Shown here: piece by piece, positions 1-12,500 of the stretch | How positions within the stretch are numbered: position 1 is the first letter of the stretch | How the letters are laid out: the number at the start of each line of letters is the position of its first letter | Origin: Megalonaias nervosa | Taxonomy: Eukaryota; Mollusca; Bivalvia; Unionida; Unionidae | Length of the DNA: 64,000 bases | Reading direction: 5' to 3' | NCBI GenBank assembly: GCA_016617855.1 | Contig: JAECUM010009744.1 | Location: forward strand, 1 to 64,000 | Made by a program: the position numbers and the translations under genes | Notes under the pieces: generated by a model | What the model was told of the DNA's origin: nothing | Databases searched by the model: none | Seen by the model: only the letters and a program-made list of their open reading frames with translations

Positions 1-26
1 ATATATATATATATATATATATATAT
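1..26. repeat. (AT)n microsatellite
   Basis: Pure alternating AT dinucleotides at the left edge of the window, so the true length is unknown. Confidence 0.95.
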
Positions 27-141
27 CTAAGCATTAATTACCCTTATTAAATTAAAAGAAGGAATGAAGAAACATATCACAGAGCATATGTGCCCCCCCC
101 CCAAAACTCATTCGCAATAAATTATGTTATTTAGTAAGCAG

Positions 142-948
142 TGTTATATGCATATATGAGTTAACAGTAAGGATATAAGGTGGGATATAAAATGTGGGAA
201 ATAATTATCACATGTATGGTAACTTGAGACCACATTTGAACTGTTAACATAAATTCACACCCATTTTAGGCAATGTTAGTTATAACAAAAAAGGGCATTG
301 TTTATTTGTCAGTCAATTGCTAGTGCTTTCACTCACTGTAGAACAGGCGGTTTCTTTGAAGTATGTCGAAGAGGCTCGAGTCTAACCTTTGGCTACTGCG
401 CAGTTTTGGCACAGCTGACCAGAATATGGAATGGGTGCATGTTGGGGGGCGGGGAATAACGCACTCCACAGGGAGAAACGGTATGTCCTTTGAGAATTTC
501 ACATGTATTGGACCCGAAAAATCGGTGGATATTTAGTGAAAACAATGCTTAAATATGCCACAAAAAACTTCACAAGGGTAGGTCCCAATCTGCGTGTTTT
601 TGGATTCAATCTCCCAGCTTGGTTTTTGAAAAGATTTATTTTTTGCATGACATGCTAAAATAACTGTACAGTATTAATTTATTAAACGACTATTTGAATT
701 CTTTGGAAATCTTTCTGTACATTTGAAACTTCAACACAGAAGGGACATTTTTCGTTGGAACGTATTCGGATTTCTTGGAACTATTGGAATTGAAAGGACT
801 TCTAGGAAATAGGAATTCATTCACTATGCTGTAAGTTAATTTAATTCTTTCACATCTGTATTTTGAGAAATGAATTATTTTCAATTATGAAAAACTTGTT
901 TGTTTTGCTATTTCTTGTTACATAGTTTAAGTCCCAGGAGTCATAACA
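142..948 (+). repeat. Solo LTR of the Gmr1-like Ty3/gypsy family (LTR0)
   Basis: The right end (about 860-948) matches the 3' ends of the LTRs at 26120 and 27675: an AATAAA-like word followed by AAACTTGTTTGTTTTGCT, then TTTAAG.CCC..GGAGTC and a terminal TAACA. The left end at 142 is a guess: it starts TGTTAT like the other copies and gives about 800 bp, close to their 650-920 bp. No primer site or gag follows, so this is read as a solo LTR. The right boundary is much firmer than the left. Confidence 0.55.
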
Positions 949-1002
949 TGGGATTGATGGCAAAAGTAAAAGATCAATGGGCAAAATTAACATATATTAC
1001 TT

Positions 1003-1473
1003 ACCCTGCCTGGATTCATGTTTGGTGACACACTCCTTCTTCAAAATATTACAGCCAGTTATAAATGAATTGACAACTTGTGCCTTGATACATATATCAC
1101 AGAACATCTGCTTTAACTTTGTATCATATCTCAGCCACGGACACCCAAGTTTCCAGCTGTCGAGAAATTATCGGGAACTTTTGACCTGTTCATCACGATG
1201 TGGTGTTGCACTTGAAGCATTACTACCATCACTACATGTAGAGGATGTTGGACTGTCAGGTATAACATCAGGTTCAGTGACTGTGTTGTCTGATGAATTT
1301 GCACTAAATCCAAATGCTGTTAATTTTGTTAACTTACACTTAGGATGAGACGATGAACATGCAACGGTAAACTTTCGTTTACCCATGATATCGTTGCACT
1401 GTTGACAGTATATAATTCTGATTGTGATTTTTTCCATTTGCTTTGTATTTATACACAGCAATTGGTACTTCAA
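1003..1473 (-). pseudogene. hAT / ZNF862-like N-terminal fragment with TTF-type zinc finger
   Basis: Reading the - strand from 1473, a low-complexity Ser/Thr-rich stretch leads into a Trp-Lys-Leu-Gly-x-Pro-Trp-Leu-x-Tyr-Asp motif, then Met-Phe-Cys-x2-Cys, Ser-Phe-x2-Gly-Cys and a closing Lys-His-x-Ser. That is the pattern of the TTF-type zinc finger at the start of ZNF862/KIAA1586-like, hAT-derived proteins. A TAA stop sits just before the finger, and the frame ends at a CAG|GGTAAG-like donor near 1003. No hAT dimerisation or DDE region follows at lower coordinates. Family assignment rests on the finger pattern; that it is a transposon-derived remnant is inference. Confidence 0.55.
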
Positions 1474-1960
1474 AAATAATCAGTTTTCTCTGAAGTTTCA
1501 GCAAAACTATTTTATTGGTACATTTTAAAAAACAACAGAAGGATTAGCCGTTGTTCAATTAATTGTAGCTGTTTCTGGTCGCGTCTTCAGAGGTCGGTCG
1601 ATTGTAGGTATAGTCCGGTAGCATGACTGAGTGTGTCACAGCATCCAGTACTCAGGCCAGATGTCAACATAAGCAGATTATGATGTAACAATGCACTGTA
1701 AAAATGGGTTTGTCAATACGAACAAAGGATTTGTTTATGTAATAGATAGATTCCAGTGTATTGTGTATCCAAGTTTGTGGCTTCCTTTCGTGGTTCCTTT
1801 GAATGTCTCCACTCCAAATCCATGATTGTATGTACAAATTAAACAGCCAAAAAGGTTGTCGCCACAAAATTCCCCAGATGGCATATTTTGTCGCCAATAA
1901 GGAAAAAAAATCACAATTTACGACATTGGCGAAGCCCAGGACAATCCCTGCCAAGGTATT
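1200..1960 (+). repeat. Dispersed repeat R2, copy 1
   Basis: The stretch 1440-1540 and 1648-1960 recurs in inverted orientation at 29935-31040. Shared words include ATCAGTTTTCTCTGAAGTTT, CAGTACTC.GGCCAGAT and GATTATGAT.TAACAATGCA. The other copy lies inside the TA-flanked transposon at 29583-31819, so this is probably a degenerate internal piece of the same family. Confidence 0.6.
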
Positions 1961-2187
1961 TCAACTCGAAACCCATTTACTGTATCATTAAAGAAGTTGT
2001 GAGACTAGAAACTATGAAGAAATCATTGAATGTCTCCAATTGTTCACCTGAAAACATAGCAAGATTAGCTGCTTTGCCTTTGATGAGTGTTACTTATCTA
2101 TTGTTGGGAACAGTTACCTATTTTATTTTCAGTTTTTGTCTAATGCTGTTAATATGGGTTGTACAGCCGTTTTTCAGATTCAGGATT

Positions 2188-2312
2188 TATAGGTTACTGC
2201 ATATGTATGGGAAAATATGAATGAGTTTTTCTGAGTAATACTGCATGACTTCGGGAGTGTTACTCCGAAAAAATGAGTTAATATTTTCCCATACAAATGC
2301 AATAACCTTATT
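2188..2312. repeat. Imperfect palindrome (foldback/MITE-like)
   Basis: Left arm from 2188 includes GGTTACTGCATATGTATGGG; the right arm ending near 2312 contains its near-perfect complement (CCCATACAAATGCAATAACC). The arms are about 40-60 bp and the centre carries GAGTAATAC...GTGTTACTC. It lies just outside the transposase-like remnant at 2617-4923. Confidence 0.75.
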
Positions 2313-2329
2313 ATTATATACTCATTTTA

Positions 2330-5300
2330 TTTCGTACGTATGCAAAAATCTGGCAAAGCTCGTCCCCCCCCCCGTACACATGCGTACTTTTTTACACGTC
2401 CCCACCAGTGTACATACGCTTGACACCCCCCACCCACCCCCACCCCCGAATTCTATAGAACAACCTATATTTAATCCAAGCAGAAACGATCAAGGATTAA
2501 TAATATTAACATGTTTAATAAACAGATGGTCCACCGACATTGAATGTCTGGCTGCATCAAAGAAATAAACTGCGTAACTTTAAAAAGTTTGTCTAGTGTC
2601 CGCTAAAATTCCAACGCTAACTGAACCCAATTGACAGGTTACGTATTATAGGAGTATCGTCAATAGGCGCAATGTCAGGCTGAAGCAGAGCAGCATTAGC
2701 TGCTGTTTGCTGGGCCGCCGTCTCAATATCCACAGCATTGCTGATGTCATCATCCAGCTTTTGATTGTTCTCACTGTCAGTAGACTCAATAGTGTGAATG
2801 CGCTGATGTCGTTTTACACTGGCCTGCAACGAGTGATACACACCGCACATGGAACATGTGCATCTTATAATTTCAGATTGTGCAAGTGACGGACAGTGCA
2901 TGTCAAGTGACGCGTTCAAAGGAACATTTGATGATCCAAAAGCTAACCGCTGAGCAAGTGAACTGTAGTACACGTGCATCAGATCCTTTACAGATTCTGG
3001 ATCAGGAATGCTAAGACCAGCTGCAGAATGTGTCAGTGCTACAGGTCCAGGCAGGAAACATTCAGGAAAGTAATTTTTCCATGAGGTGCGCCATGGGCGA
3101 CAACAGCCAGAATCATCACACTTAATTATCTGCAGAAAATATTGACTCTGCCTGATGTGACGCGTGACCCATTTGACTTCTGGTTCACTGGGTGATTCAT
3201 GCTTTACTGGGTCAATATATTCTGCATGGACATCATGCTTATCTAATACGACTGTGGACCATACTTCTGCCAGTGTTTTTCCTGCTTTCTCAAAGTTCTG
3301 CTTTTCCAACTCTGCGTCGATTGTTTTTCCTGATGCATTGAGATGTGACCCATAGTGATCATGAGGTAGCACTAGTCCGGCTAGCTCTCGGCTCACTGGA
3401 GCCATCCGGAGCTCAACACTGTTGCAGGCTGAATAATGTAGTCCGTGTGTGCGTGACTGATACACATCCAGATCCCAGTCAACATATCTAGTGGCTGCAA
3501 CCTGTAGAGGTTTGGGAAATCTTGGATTCCCCAGTAATCAAACACAGTCCTCCATCACTCACCACAACCACAAATTGGTTTCACACGACCATCAGCTGTG
3601 CACATCACTGACTGGAAACTTGGAATTGAGCACAGATGTTCCATATCATGACCATGCGTAAAAGCTGTACTGCTGCTGTGTTTCATTAAGCGCACTGCAA
3701 TATATGTAGGACTGGAGTATGTTACAGCATCAACTAACTTTTCTGGAATCACGACACAGGCAGCATAGACAGATGGGATCAGTTTATGGCAAGACGTGAC
3801 AGCAAATTTGTGATCTGGCAAACACACTGTATACTTGAGATGCATTAGTATAGGCGCCTGCTTCGTCGCTGCCGGGATTCCAAGTGGCATTTTAGCGTTG
3901 TCATCTTGGCTGAGGTAGAAGCACACGTCTACTTCAAACATAGAACAGATTTCATCTAGGTATGGCATAGATGCAAACGCAAATGCTGGAACTTTGTGAT
4001 GGTTGTGAGCGGTATTGGCAGCTCTTGTCAGTTTCACAGGTACAGTCTTTATGTGACATTTGCCTTCCATTGAGCTGGATTGTCTTGGAAGAAGCCACAG
4101 ATACGTCGCTGACCTCGACAGACGATAGCCTTGTTTCGATAAGGTTTTATGTAGGTCATCTAATGTCTTACACAATCGCAATTCCTGTGACCGGCGTCGG
4201 TCACTAGCAGCAGCACCAATCGACGCAATATCAATAATTGCTTTGAGAAGATCCGGGTTGTCGTCTGTGATGGCCGGTCTACTGCCTCTATCCCTTGTAA
4301 ACTTTAGTAGTTTTTGCCCAAGATTCAGATGTTCTTCCACTATATCTTCGAGAGTTCATTTGAGTTTGAGATGGCACTCGTGCAGCTGACTTCATTTTCT
4401 CCTTAAGTTACTTGGTTATGAGGCCTGCATCTCTTAAATGTAGTATAGCTAATAGCTGTTCTTGGGCTTCAGAGATGTCATGTTGAACACTGGTCTGTTG
4501 TGGAGTTTCTGCTGTTTACGTGATCCTGGTGGTAGGTTCAGACATGGCTGAAGTCGATGGACTTGATGCAGCGTCACCAGCCAATATAGGTGGCAACACA
4601 TCAGATGCAGCTGAAATCATGATTGTAGGTGCTAAAGCGTCAATATCAGCAGGAGAGGATATCTCAGGTACTTCAGGCTTCGATACAGTCGCCACTGGTA
4701 CCGGTGCTGGTGCTTGCGCACATGACCAGAAAGATAGAAGATTGCTTCTGCTTGCCAACACTTTACTTGCTAGATCAGCAGTAACATATTCATACATAGT
4801 TTCATCATGTTTTATTTTATCCCATAACCGATTAGTTTCTTTTTGTTGTTCTTGTTTACTAGCTTGTGGCTTAGCTTTACACACAGCTTTGTTCAAACAA
4901 TTATACTTGACTGTATTATCCATCCTGACTGAATATTCAAAACCACTTTTATTACGATCTTAAAACACAATTATTAAACTCTGTATATAATAAGTGCATC
5001 AGCTGAACATCTGTTGTACTAATCGTAGACTAATGTACATACCAGTGTTAGTACTAAAGTCGGGGCAGCAGCAGCAGTGCGAACAGAGCACTGCGGCAGC
5101 TAAAATCTTGAGCCAGCGGCAGTCTGCAGTGAGGCCAGATTGAAGGATGTGTAATCCATGGGGCAGGCTGCCAGACTGTGTCAGACTCGCTGCTGAGCTG
5201 CGTGATAGCTAGCAATCAGGGGTATGGTGGCATACAAGTGACACCTCTCCCACAGTCCTACATCTCGTGGTAGCAGTGGCTCGTTTGAAGGCCAATGTAG

Positions 5301-5450
5301 ACAAATTATTGTTGAGGTTTCATCCCACCTCCCGTTTCCTATGTGTACATACATTATCAGTAATCCCCCCCCACACACACGCATATGCATTTGGGTTAAC
5401 ACCCCCCCTCCATGCGTATGTATTTAATGGATGGCTCCTAAGGCTACATA
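2330..5450 (-). mobile_element. Probable DNA transposon carrying the 2617-4923 gene
   Basis: The broken gene inside is bracketed by C-rich segments with related words: poly-C followed by ACACATGCGTAC at 2360-2400, and poly-C with ACGCATATGC and CATGCGTATG at 5365-5420. The outermost TTCGTACGTATGC on the left resembles the reverse complement of the right-hand CATGCGTATGTATTTAA. These may be the element ends, but no clean terminal inverted repeat or target duplication could be fixed. Confidence 0.4.
2617..4923 (-). pseudogene. Transposase-like protein of an uncharacterised invertebrate family, with C-terminal C2H2 finger
   Basis: Three consecutive - strand frames form one decayed gene: an Ala/Pro/Ser-rich N-terminal part (4923-4516), a middle part (4340-3555) and a C-terminal part (3465-2617). 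Recognisable blocks are SQDDNAKMPLG with KQAPILMH and HKLIPSVYAA in the middle; an Asp-Gly-Gly near 3550 and Asn-Pro-Arg-Phe-Pro-Lys just after it in a different frame; then ELRMAPVSRELAG.VLPHDHYG. A C2H2 zinc finger (Cys-Ser-Met-Cys, 12 residues, His-x3-His) lies near the end. I know this block set from multicopy uncharacterised proteins of cnidarians and molluscs. Spaced acidic residues in these blocks suggest a DDE-type nuclease, which is inference. Frames break near 4500, 4345 and 3510-3560, so this copy is dead. Confidence 0.6.
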
Positions 5451-5459
5451 ATAAAAAGA

Positions 5460-8345
5460 ACACACTGCAAGAAATAAAGTAATTGAATTTATGTTGTATT
5501 CCAAAATAATTATACAACCATAGATTCATCGCTACACAGTAGCAGTATTAATTCACACATAACTCCACTCAATGACCTTTGAACTTCATCTCGCGCTTAT
5601 CGCTAGTTTAAAATCTAGTTTTGGTCTTCTTAAAATTGAAATTTAGAGTCATATTGTGAATGAATGCGCATTCGAATCAACTTTTCCATTTGGTCTGGAA
5701 TAGATGGATCTTGTTTTTCTTTCGATTCTACTGAAATCTGATTTTCTCTTTGTGATGGAATGGATTTATTAGCTGAGTCAGTTCCGTACGATGTACATGT
5801 GATTTGAGCATAGAGGTGTGTTTCTGTTCTGTTGTTGATTGTTTGCAATCATAATGTGGGAAAAATATGAATTCTCTCAATTGAAATTATCAAACAGATT
5901 CTATGGAATATCACATTCATTTCATTGTGAGTGCAGCAAAGAGAATGTGATTTCAGTTGGAAATGTAGTTGAAATTTCAATACATTTTCATGGTGTGTAT
6001 CAAGTTTTTGAACCAGTGACATGGGTCATGTAGTTTGGATTTGTGGAACTAACTTAGAAAGTACATTTTGAGGAAATTCGAGACGTAAAAATGTAAGTAT
6101 ATTGACGGTCTAATCACCAGCTAATTGGCTTATTGACTCTGAGGCTCTCAGTTTTCTACCAAAACCTTCAGTTGCATTTTTTTCTCAAATTTAGTGCTTT
6201 TACTGACTTGTAAAATGATGTGTCTCTATTAGATATGTGATAATTCTTGGCCTCAGTATGCTTTTCTGTGCTATTTGTAGTCCCTAGAGAGCACTGGTGA
6301 TGGTCTGAATCATTCTGTTTGTGAAAATGTATGAATATTTCTCCTAAATAACTGTTTAAAAGATCAGAATGGTATTTCAATCACTGGGGCTTGTTACCAA
6401 GAAAATTAAGAGTATCCGTCAAAGAATAAAGGTCTGGTGGAGGGGGGGTCCCACTTGTAACAATATCGTAATGAGCCCCTGTGTTATCAATATTGTGTCT
6501 TATGTTTATTGTGGACATTCTGAATTTCACGTTCATTCGTTTGCTTGTTTGAAAGTTTATAATCTTTACTTTCAAATGGATGAAACAGCTTGTTTTGTTC
6601 CTCCACAAACAATTCTGATAAACCAAAAGCTAAAGCATCTGCTGCATGTCAATTGAGCATTCATTGTTTGTTTACAAAGTAGTTCCTAGTTCATGATACT
6701 ATTTTTAGACATTGTCATGCAGTATGAAGCTGTGCAGTATGGAAAAATACTGTCTGATTTTGACAATACAAAGTTCACAGAGAAATAAATGGACATATAA
6801 TAATAAAGTTTTTGATTCTGTTATATGCCCATAAAAAGTTATATTGTCTGTGACTGATTTTGTTTACGCACAGTAAGTTCTCCACCATCTATGGTTGTGG
6901 ATAGCTTGCACCAGGAGTAAGAAATAGGACTATCATTTTGGGGTCAGTGGTCAGTGTGCCTGTTAGTGAAGTCAGCAAGATATTCAAGGTTTGTGAAGGG
7001 ATACTTCCAACATTAAAATGTGGGGAAATGTTTAGCAGCAAAATGAGTACTTTTGGTAATTTTTACTTCTGGCTTGTATCCTTCAGTATTAGAAGTCATA
7101 CAGGTCATACAGGTGTTATTTCAGTAATGGTTGTCAATTTTCAGAATTTGGTTCTACATACCTTTACATGGCAATTATTCACTTTATTTGGATCCTCATA
7201 CATCTGTATACCTTTGGAAGACGAAATCAGTGTTAAAGTACATTGACATTTTTGGATGAGATCAATCCAAAGGTGTGAACCAGTACAATCCGGTTTTAAT
7301 GTCATACGCTGTGATATCACATGGAAAGCCATGCATGTTGATAAACAAATTTGTACTACCCCATATTGTGATGATTAGATTCAATGTGCTCCTTTATTTT
7401 TTATACCCAGTTTAGTACCTAGCTACCATTGTAAAAATATATAGCAATTAATGATTTTCATCTGAAAATTTCTTGATGACAGTTAAGGTGCAAATCATTC
7501 AATAATCAGGATCGAATAGACTTTGGTTAAACAAAATTAATATTATATTTTAAAACAAAATTTATATTTAATTAATGATGAGTACATGCACATACATGAC
7601 CAGTATGTCTTTTACTGTATTCCTTATCATTGACAATTTGTTGCAGTCTATTTTCATATGCCCCATTACAGCGGATAAAAATAAAATATTAAACAAAATT
7701 ACTAGGAATGATATTATTTTGTTCCTGTTTTGAAGTTACCATTTTAAATAGTAGCTGCAGTAGAAATTGCAGAAATAAAAGAATAGAATGTCATAAAAAA
7801 AACCTGAGTTGGTTCATTAGAAGCAAAGCATTCAGAAAGTCATTTAGGATTTCAAGTTACATCAAGCATACCATGGCAGATGAATCTCATATCTCAGGCC
7901 ATATGTTGATTATAAACAATAAAAAAAAAATAAATTAAAAACCCATAAGCTCATCAGGAAAAAACCGTGACATATGAAATATCAATATGAATATTATACA
8001 AAATTATAAAATACAGCAAAAGCAAATTTCACTTTTTTTTGCCATCAAGGAAAGATCATACAACTTTAGTTGACACACCAACACCATTGGAGCTACAGGG
8101 GGGGATACTAGCAGTAGCATCATTGCCTTTTGGCCCAGCAGAAGGAGGTTTTAACTTCCATCACCTTTTGCTGTTTTTCCAACTTTTCCTGTCATTTTCA
8201 TATTGAAACCCCTGCAGTTATAGTGTACTTCAGATAAAGAGGCACTCCTGCCCATTTTCTTTGATTGTAAGCCTGGAACCTCCTCAGATTGACATTGTTG
8301 GAGGGGATCTCTCTCAAAGTTTGCCCATCCCAGGCAAGAGATTAA
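5460..8345. other. No recognisable gene
   Basis: AT-rich sequence with only short chance frames on both strands. I see no domain signature, splice-supported exon or repeat family member here. Confidence 0.6.
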
Positions 8346-8517
8346 GATAATCTATATTGGGGTTTGAACCGAGACAAGGAAATCCCAGTCATGGGGTTAC
8401 ATTATTTGTGACACTACCCCCACCCCCACCCCCGCAGAGACCTGTGGGGAGTCAGAAAATGTAACCCTGCAACTGGGATTTCCATGTCTTGGTACAAACA
8501 CTGATATAGATTATTTT
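8346..8517. repeat. Foldback palindrome with C-rich loop
   Basis: Two arms of about 65 bp are imperfect reverse complements: left ..GGTTTGAACCGAGACAAGG.. then AAATCCCAGT and GGGTTACATT; right AATGTAACCC then ACTGGGATTTCC and ATGTCTTGGTACAAAC. The loop of about 40 bp contains CCCCCACCCCCACCCCC. The form is that of a foldback or MITE-type element. Confidence 0.85.
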
Positions 8518-9520
8518 TCTCACCCAATTTTTTCCATTTAAATTAACCCTGCACTTTTGCAATTTAGCTAAAAGATTCAAAACACAGTATTCATCAGGTA
8601 CTTTATAAAGGTGATCAGGTTATGTACTCATATGAAAACCATAATAATTATCTAAGTGGAATCTAGCTATAAATGCTGCTCTTAGAAAAGAAACAAAAAT
8701 TAAGGAAAAAAGTTAGGATTATTGTGTGTTGTAAGTATTGCATCAGGAGTATCTTGAGCCATGTTGTTTTAGTTTTGTAAATGTGCATCAATTCAGATAT
8801 GTTAATGAGGATGCTCAGTTGACTCTAAGTACAAAAGTTCTACTCTGAGCAAATAGAAAATAGACTGAAAATAGAAACATAAAATCATTTGATATTATTA
8901 CTGTATTATCACATTTAATCGATGGATGTCAAATGAAAATAATAAGTAATTAATATCTTTTATTTGGATGATTTTTAACTTTCATCAGTTCAGATTTGGA
9001 CAAAGTTCTTTGGTGTAAATTATGCAGCTTTAATGAAGTGTGTAATAACTGAGAAAATTTCTAATTCCTGATATTCTTGGAAATTTATATTTTCTGTCCT
9101 GGAAATATGGCAAGTGTTGCTATTACTGGTACAGTGATTCACTACATTGAAATCCTGTGAAATAGTGTTTGGACTGATAAATGAACCACTCTAATTGGTA
9201 TATGCAGGAATTTTTATCTGTTTCCACTATTTGATTTAACTGGGGCTGGTTGGGGGTATTTGACAAAGTTTGAAGAATACCAGTTCACACCTATCTCACT
9301 GCCGTGGAATTGAAATTCCATCCATTCAGTTTAAGTGGCCAAAAATACTTATTTATTTACAAATCTATAAAATTTGAAAATTAATAAACTGATAGGCGCA
9401 TACAAAATATGCATGGTTATTGCATCATACATACATATTGGTCTTAGATGTGTGCTGTATTTGAGAATCTTATTCAGGACCACTGTAAATTATTTTTTAA
9501 ATATATTGTGTGTAGCAATA
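8518..9520. other. No recognisable gene
   Basis: AT-rich sequence without an open frame of interest, RNA gene or repeat that I can name. Confidence 0.55.
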
Positions 9521-9521
9521 C

Positions 9522-9541
9522 ATATATATATATATATATAT
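9522..9541. repeat. (TA)n flanking the LINE, left side
   Basis: Alternating TA directly abutting the 3' end of the - strand LINE; a matching tract lies at its other end. Confidence 0.9.
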
Positions 9542-12500
9542 CTCGCATCGCATTGCATCGGCATCCGTCCGTCTTCGGGAGACAGTGGTGTAGCTTCTGG
9601 TTGGGTGTCCTATCTGCACCTTCACGAGTGGCTGAAGAGTCCGACCCTAGAGTGACAGTCTCTGTTGCACTTGCTGCAGGTGAACGTTGATGCTTGTTGA
9701 GGCTGTTGTTGTTTCGCCTCCTTCCTCCTGGCTCTCTTTGTAGTGAGGTTTGTGTTTTTCATTTCCTCTGCTTTCTGAACGGCCTGTATGACAGCAAGGC
9801 ACCAGGCGGAGCAGTCATCAGCACAGCTCTCCCAGTTGTTGACATTGATGTTGGCCGTCTTCATGTCCTTCTTGCAGGCATCTTTGTAATGCAGACATGG
9901 CCGTCCAGTCAGTCATGCGCCTTCTGCTAGCTCACCGTATAGCAGGTCCTTGGGAATGCAACCTGGGTCCATTCTCTTGACGTGGCCGAGCCAGCGAAGG
10001 CTCCTCTCGCTGAAGATGGAGAACATGCTGTTCATGCTGGTGCATTCCAGAACCTCTGTGTTGGGTACTTTGTCCTGCCACTGGATGCGCAGTATGTGCC
10101 GCAGGCATCTCAGGTGGAAGCTGTTGAGTTTCCTTTCGTGGCTCGTGTAGGTGGTCCAAGCCTCGCTGCTGTAGAGGAGTGTGCTGAGCACGCAGGCCTG
10201 GGAGACGCGCAGTTTGGTCTTCTCAGTGAGGTTGGGGTTGTTCCAGACCCTCTGGTCAGTCTGGCCATAACTGCTGCTGCCTTGGCAATCCTGCCATTCA
10301 CCTCAGCATCAATGGAGAGCGAGCTGGAGATGGTGGACCCAAGGTATGTGTAGTTCTCAACAACTTCAAGGTTGTACCCATCGATGGTGATGGTGGGAGG
10401 GGAGTCTGCATCCTGCGCCATGACGTTCATCTTCTTCAAACTGATGGTCAGTCCAAACTCCTTGCAGGCGTGGGAGAGGCGACATACCAGCTGCTGAAGT
10501 CTATCTTCTGTATGTGATGTCAAGGCTGCATCATCGACAAAGAGCAATTCACGGATGAGAACCTCTGTGACTTTAGTCTTTGCATGGAGACGAGCGATAT
10601 TGAACAGCTTGCCGTTGGCCCTGGTGTGGATGTACACTCCCTCGTTGCAGTCCTTGAAGGCATACTGGAGGAGCATGGAGAAGAAGATGGCAAAGAGCGT
10701 CAGCACGAGGACACAGCCCTGCTTCACTCCACTGCTGACTGGGAAGGCCTCTGATGTTGCACCGTTGAAGCACACTGTGCTTTGTATGTTCTTGTGGAAC
10801 GATGTGACGACAGCAAGCAGTCGTGGGGGGCAGCCAATTTTCTCCAGGAGCCTGAAGTGTCCGCTCCGGCTGACAAGGTCAAACGCCTTTGTCAGGTCTA
10901 TAAAGGCAATGTAGAGGGGCATCTGCTGCTCACGACACTTCTCCTGCAGCTGGCGTAGTGAGAAGATCATATCTACAGTTGACGGGCCAGCTCGGAAGCC
11001 ACACTGGGATTCTGGGTAGACGCAGGAGGCAAGGGTCTGCAAGCACACCAGGGTGACACGTGCGAAAGCCTTTCCGACGATGCTGAGGAGGGAGATGCCC
11101 CGGTAGTTGTTGCAGTCGCTGCAGTCTCCTTTGTTCTTGTACAAAGTGATGATGTTGGCGTCTTGCATGTCCTGGGGGATGTGTATCTGTTTCCAGCAGA
11201 GGCAGAGGAGTTCATGCAAGGGCTGGAGTAGTGCTGGTTTCCCGCTCTTGAGGACTTCATGTGGGATGCCGTTGCTCCCAGGAGCCTTCCCACAAGTGAG
11301 GCAGTCGATGGCTTTTCTGAGCTCTTCCAGGGTGGGCAGTGTGTCTAGTTCCTCCATGACTGGCAGGTCTGGGATGGCGTTCAGGGCGGTGTTGGTGACG
11401 ACGTTTTGGGTTGCATGCAGCTCAAGATAGTGCTCAACCCAGCGCTGCAGCTGTTTCCCCTGGTGTGTGATGACTATGCCCGTCTTGGACTTGAGGGGGG
11501 CGGTCTTGAAGGATGGGGGACCTGTCACCTTCTTGATACCCTCGTACATGCCTCTTGCATCCCCAGTGTCAGCAGCTGTCTGTATGCTGGTGCAGAGGTT
11601 CAGCCAATAGGTGTTGGTGCAGTGGCAGGCGGTCCGCTGGGCGTTGTTTCTGGCAGTCCTGAGGGCTTGCAGTGTACTAGGGCTAGGCGCAGCCTTGTGA
11701 GCTAAAAGGGCTTTCCTCTTCGTCTCAGTCATGGGCTCCATCGCCTCCCAGTTGGCCTCATACCAGTCGGTATTTTTGTGCTCCTTCTTCCCGTAGGCAG
11801 TAATGGCTGAATTGTACACAGCGTTTCGGAGGTGGGACCACTTGGAGTTGATGGTGTCATCAGGTGTCTCTTTGGTGAGAGCCTCCTGCAGCTTGCTGAT
11901 GAACTGCTGTGTCTTCTCAGGGTTGCTTGCACAGCAGGTGTTGATGCGTGAGCAACCCTTCTTCTTGGCGTGGTGCAGCTTCTTGGGTATTATTCGCACC
12001 TTGCTGGCCACGAGGGAGTGGTCTGTGTCGCAATCGGCGTTGTGGTTGCTGCAGGTGAGGAGGACACTGGCCAGTTCTGCACGCCTTGTGATGACAAGGT
12101 CTAGCTGCTGCCAGTGGCAGGAATGTGGGCGTCTCCATGACACCAGGTGGATTTCCTTGCATTTGAAGTAGGTGTTGGTCACACATAGGCTGACCGTTCT
12201 CGTTGATCTTGCCCCTTCCATGAGAGCTGAGACAGGTGGGCCAGGCCTCGTGGTCAGCTCCCACTCTAGCATTGAAGTCTCCTAGTAGGTAGAGGCCTTC
12301 ATTGTTGGGGATACTGGATATTGCGTGATCCAGAGCCTTGTAGAACTGGTCTTTCTCCTCTAGTGTGGAGCCGAGGGTTGGGGCGTACACGCTCAAGATG
12401 TTGACTGGGCCTGAGGATGTTGACAGCTGGAGGGCAAGGATCCTCTCAATGCCTGATGATGGAGGCTCAATGAAGGTGACGAGCGTGTTCTTTATGGCAA

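Noticed and set aside
977..1348. A 123-codon + strand frame
   Set aside because: It lies antisense to the zinc-finger remnant and has no domain pattern of its own.
5181..5529. Overlapping small frames on both strands near 5.2-5.5 kb
   Set aside because: They lie in C-rich flanking sequence of the probable transposon and show no conserved pattern.
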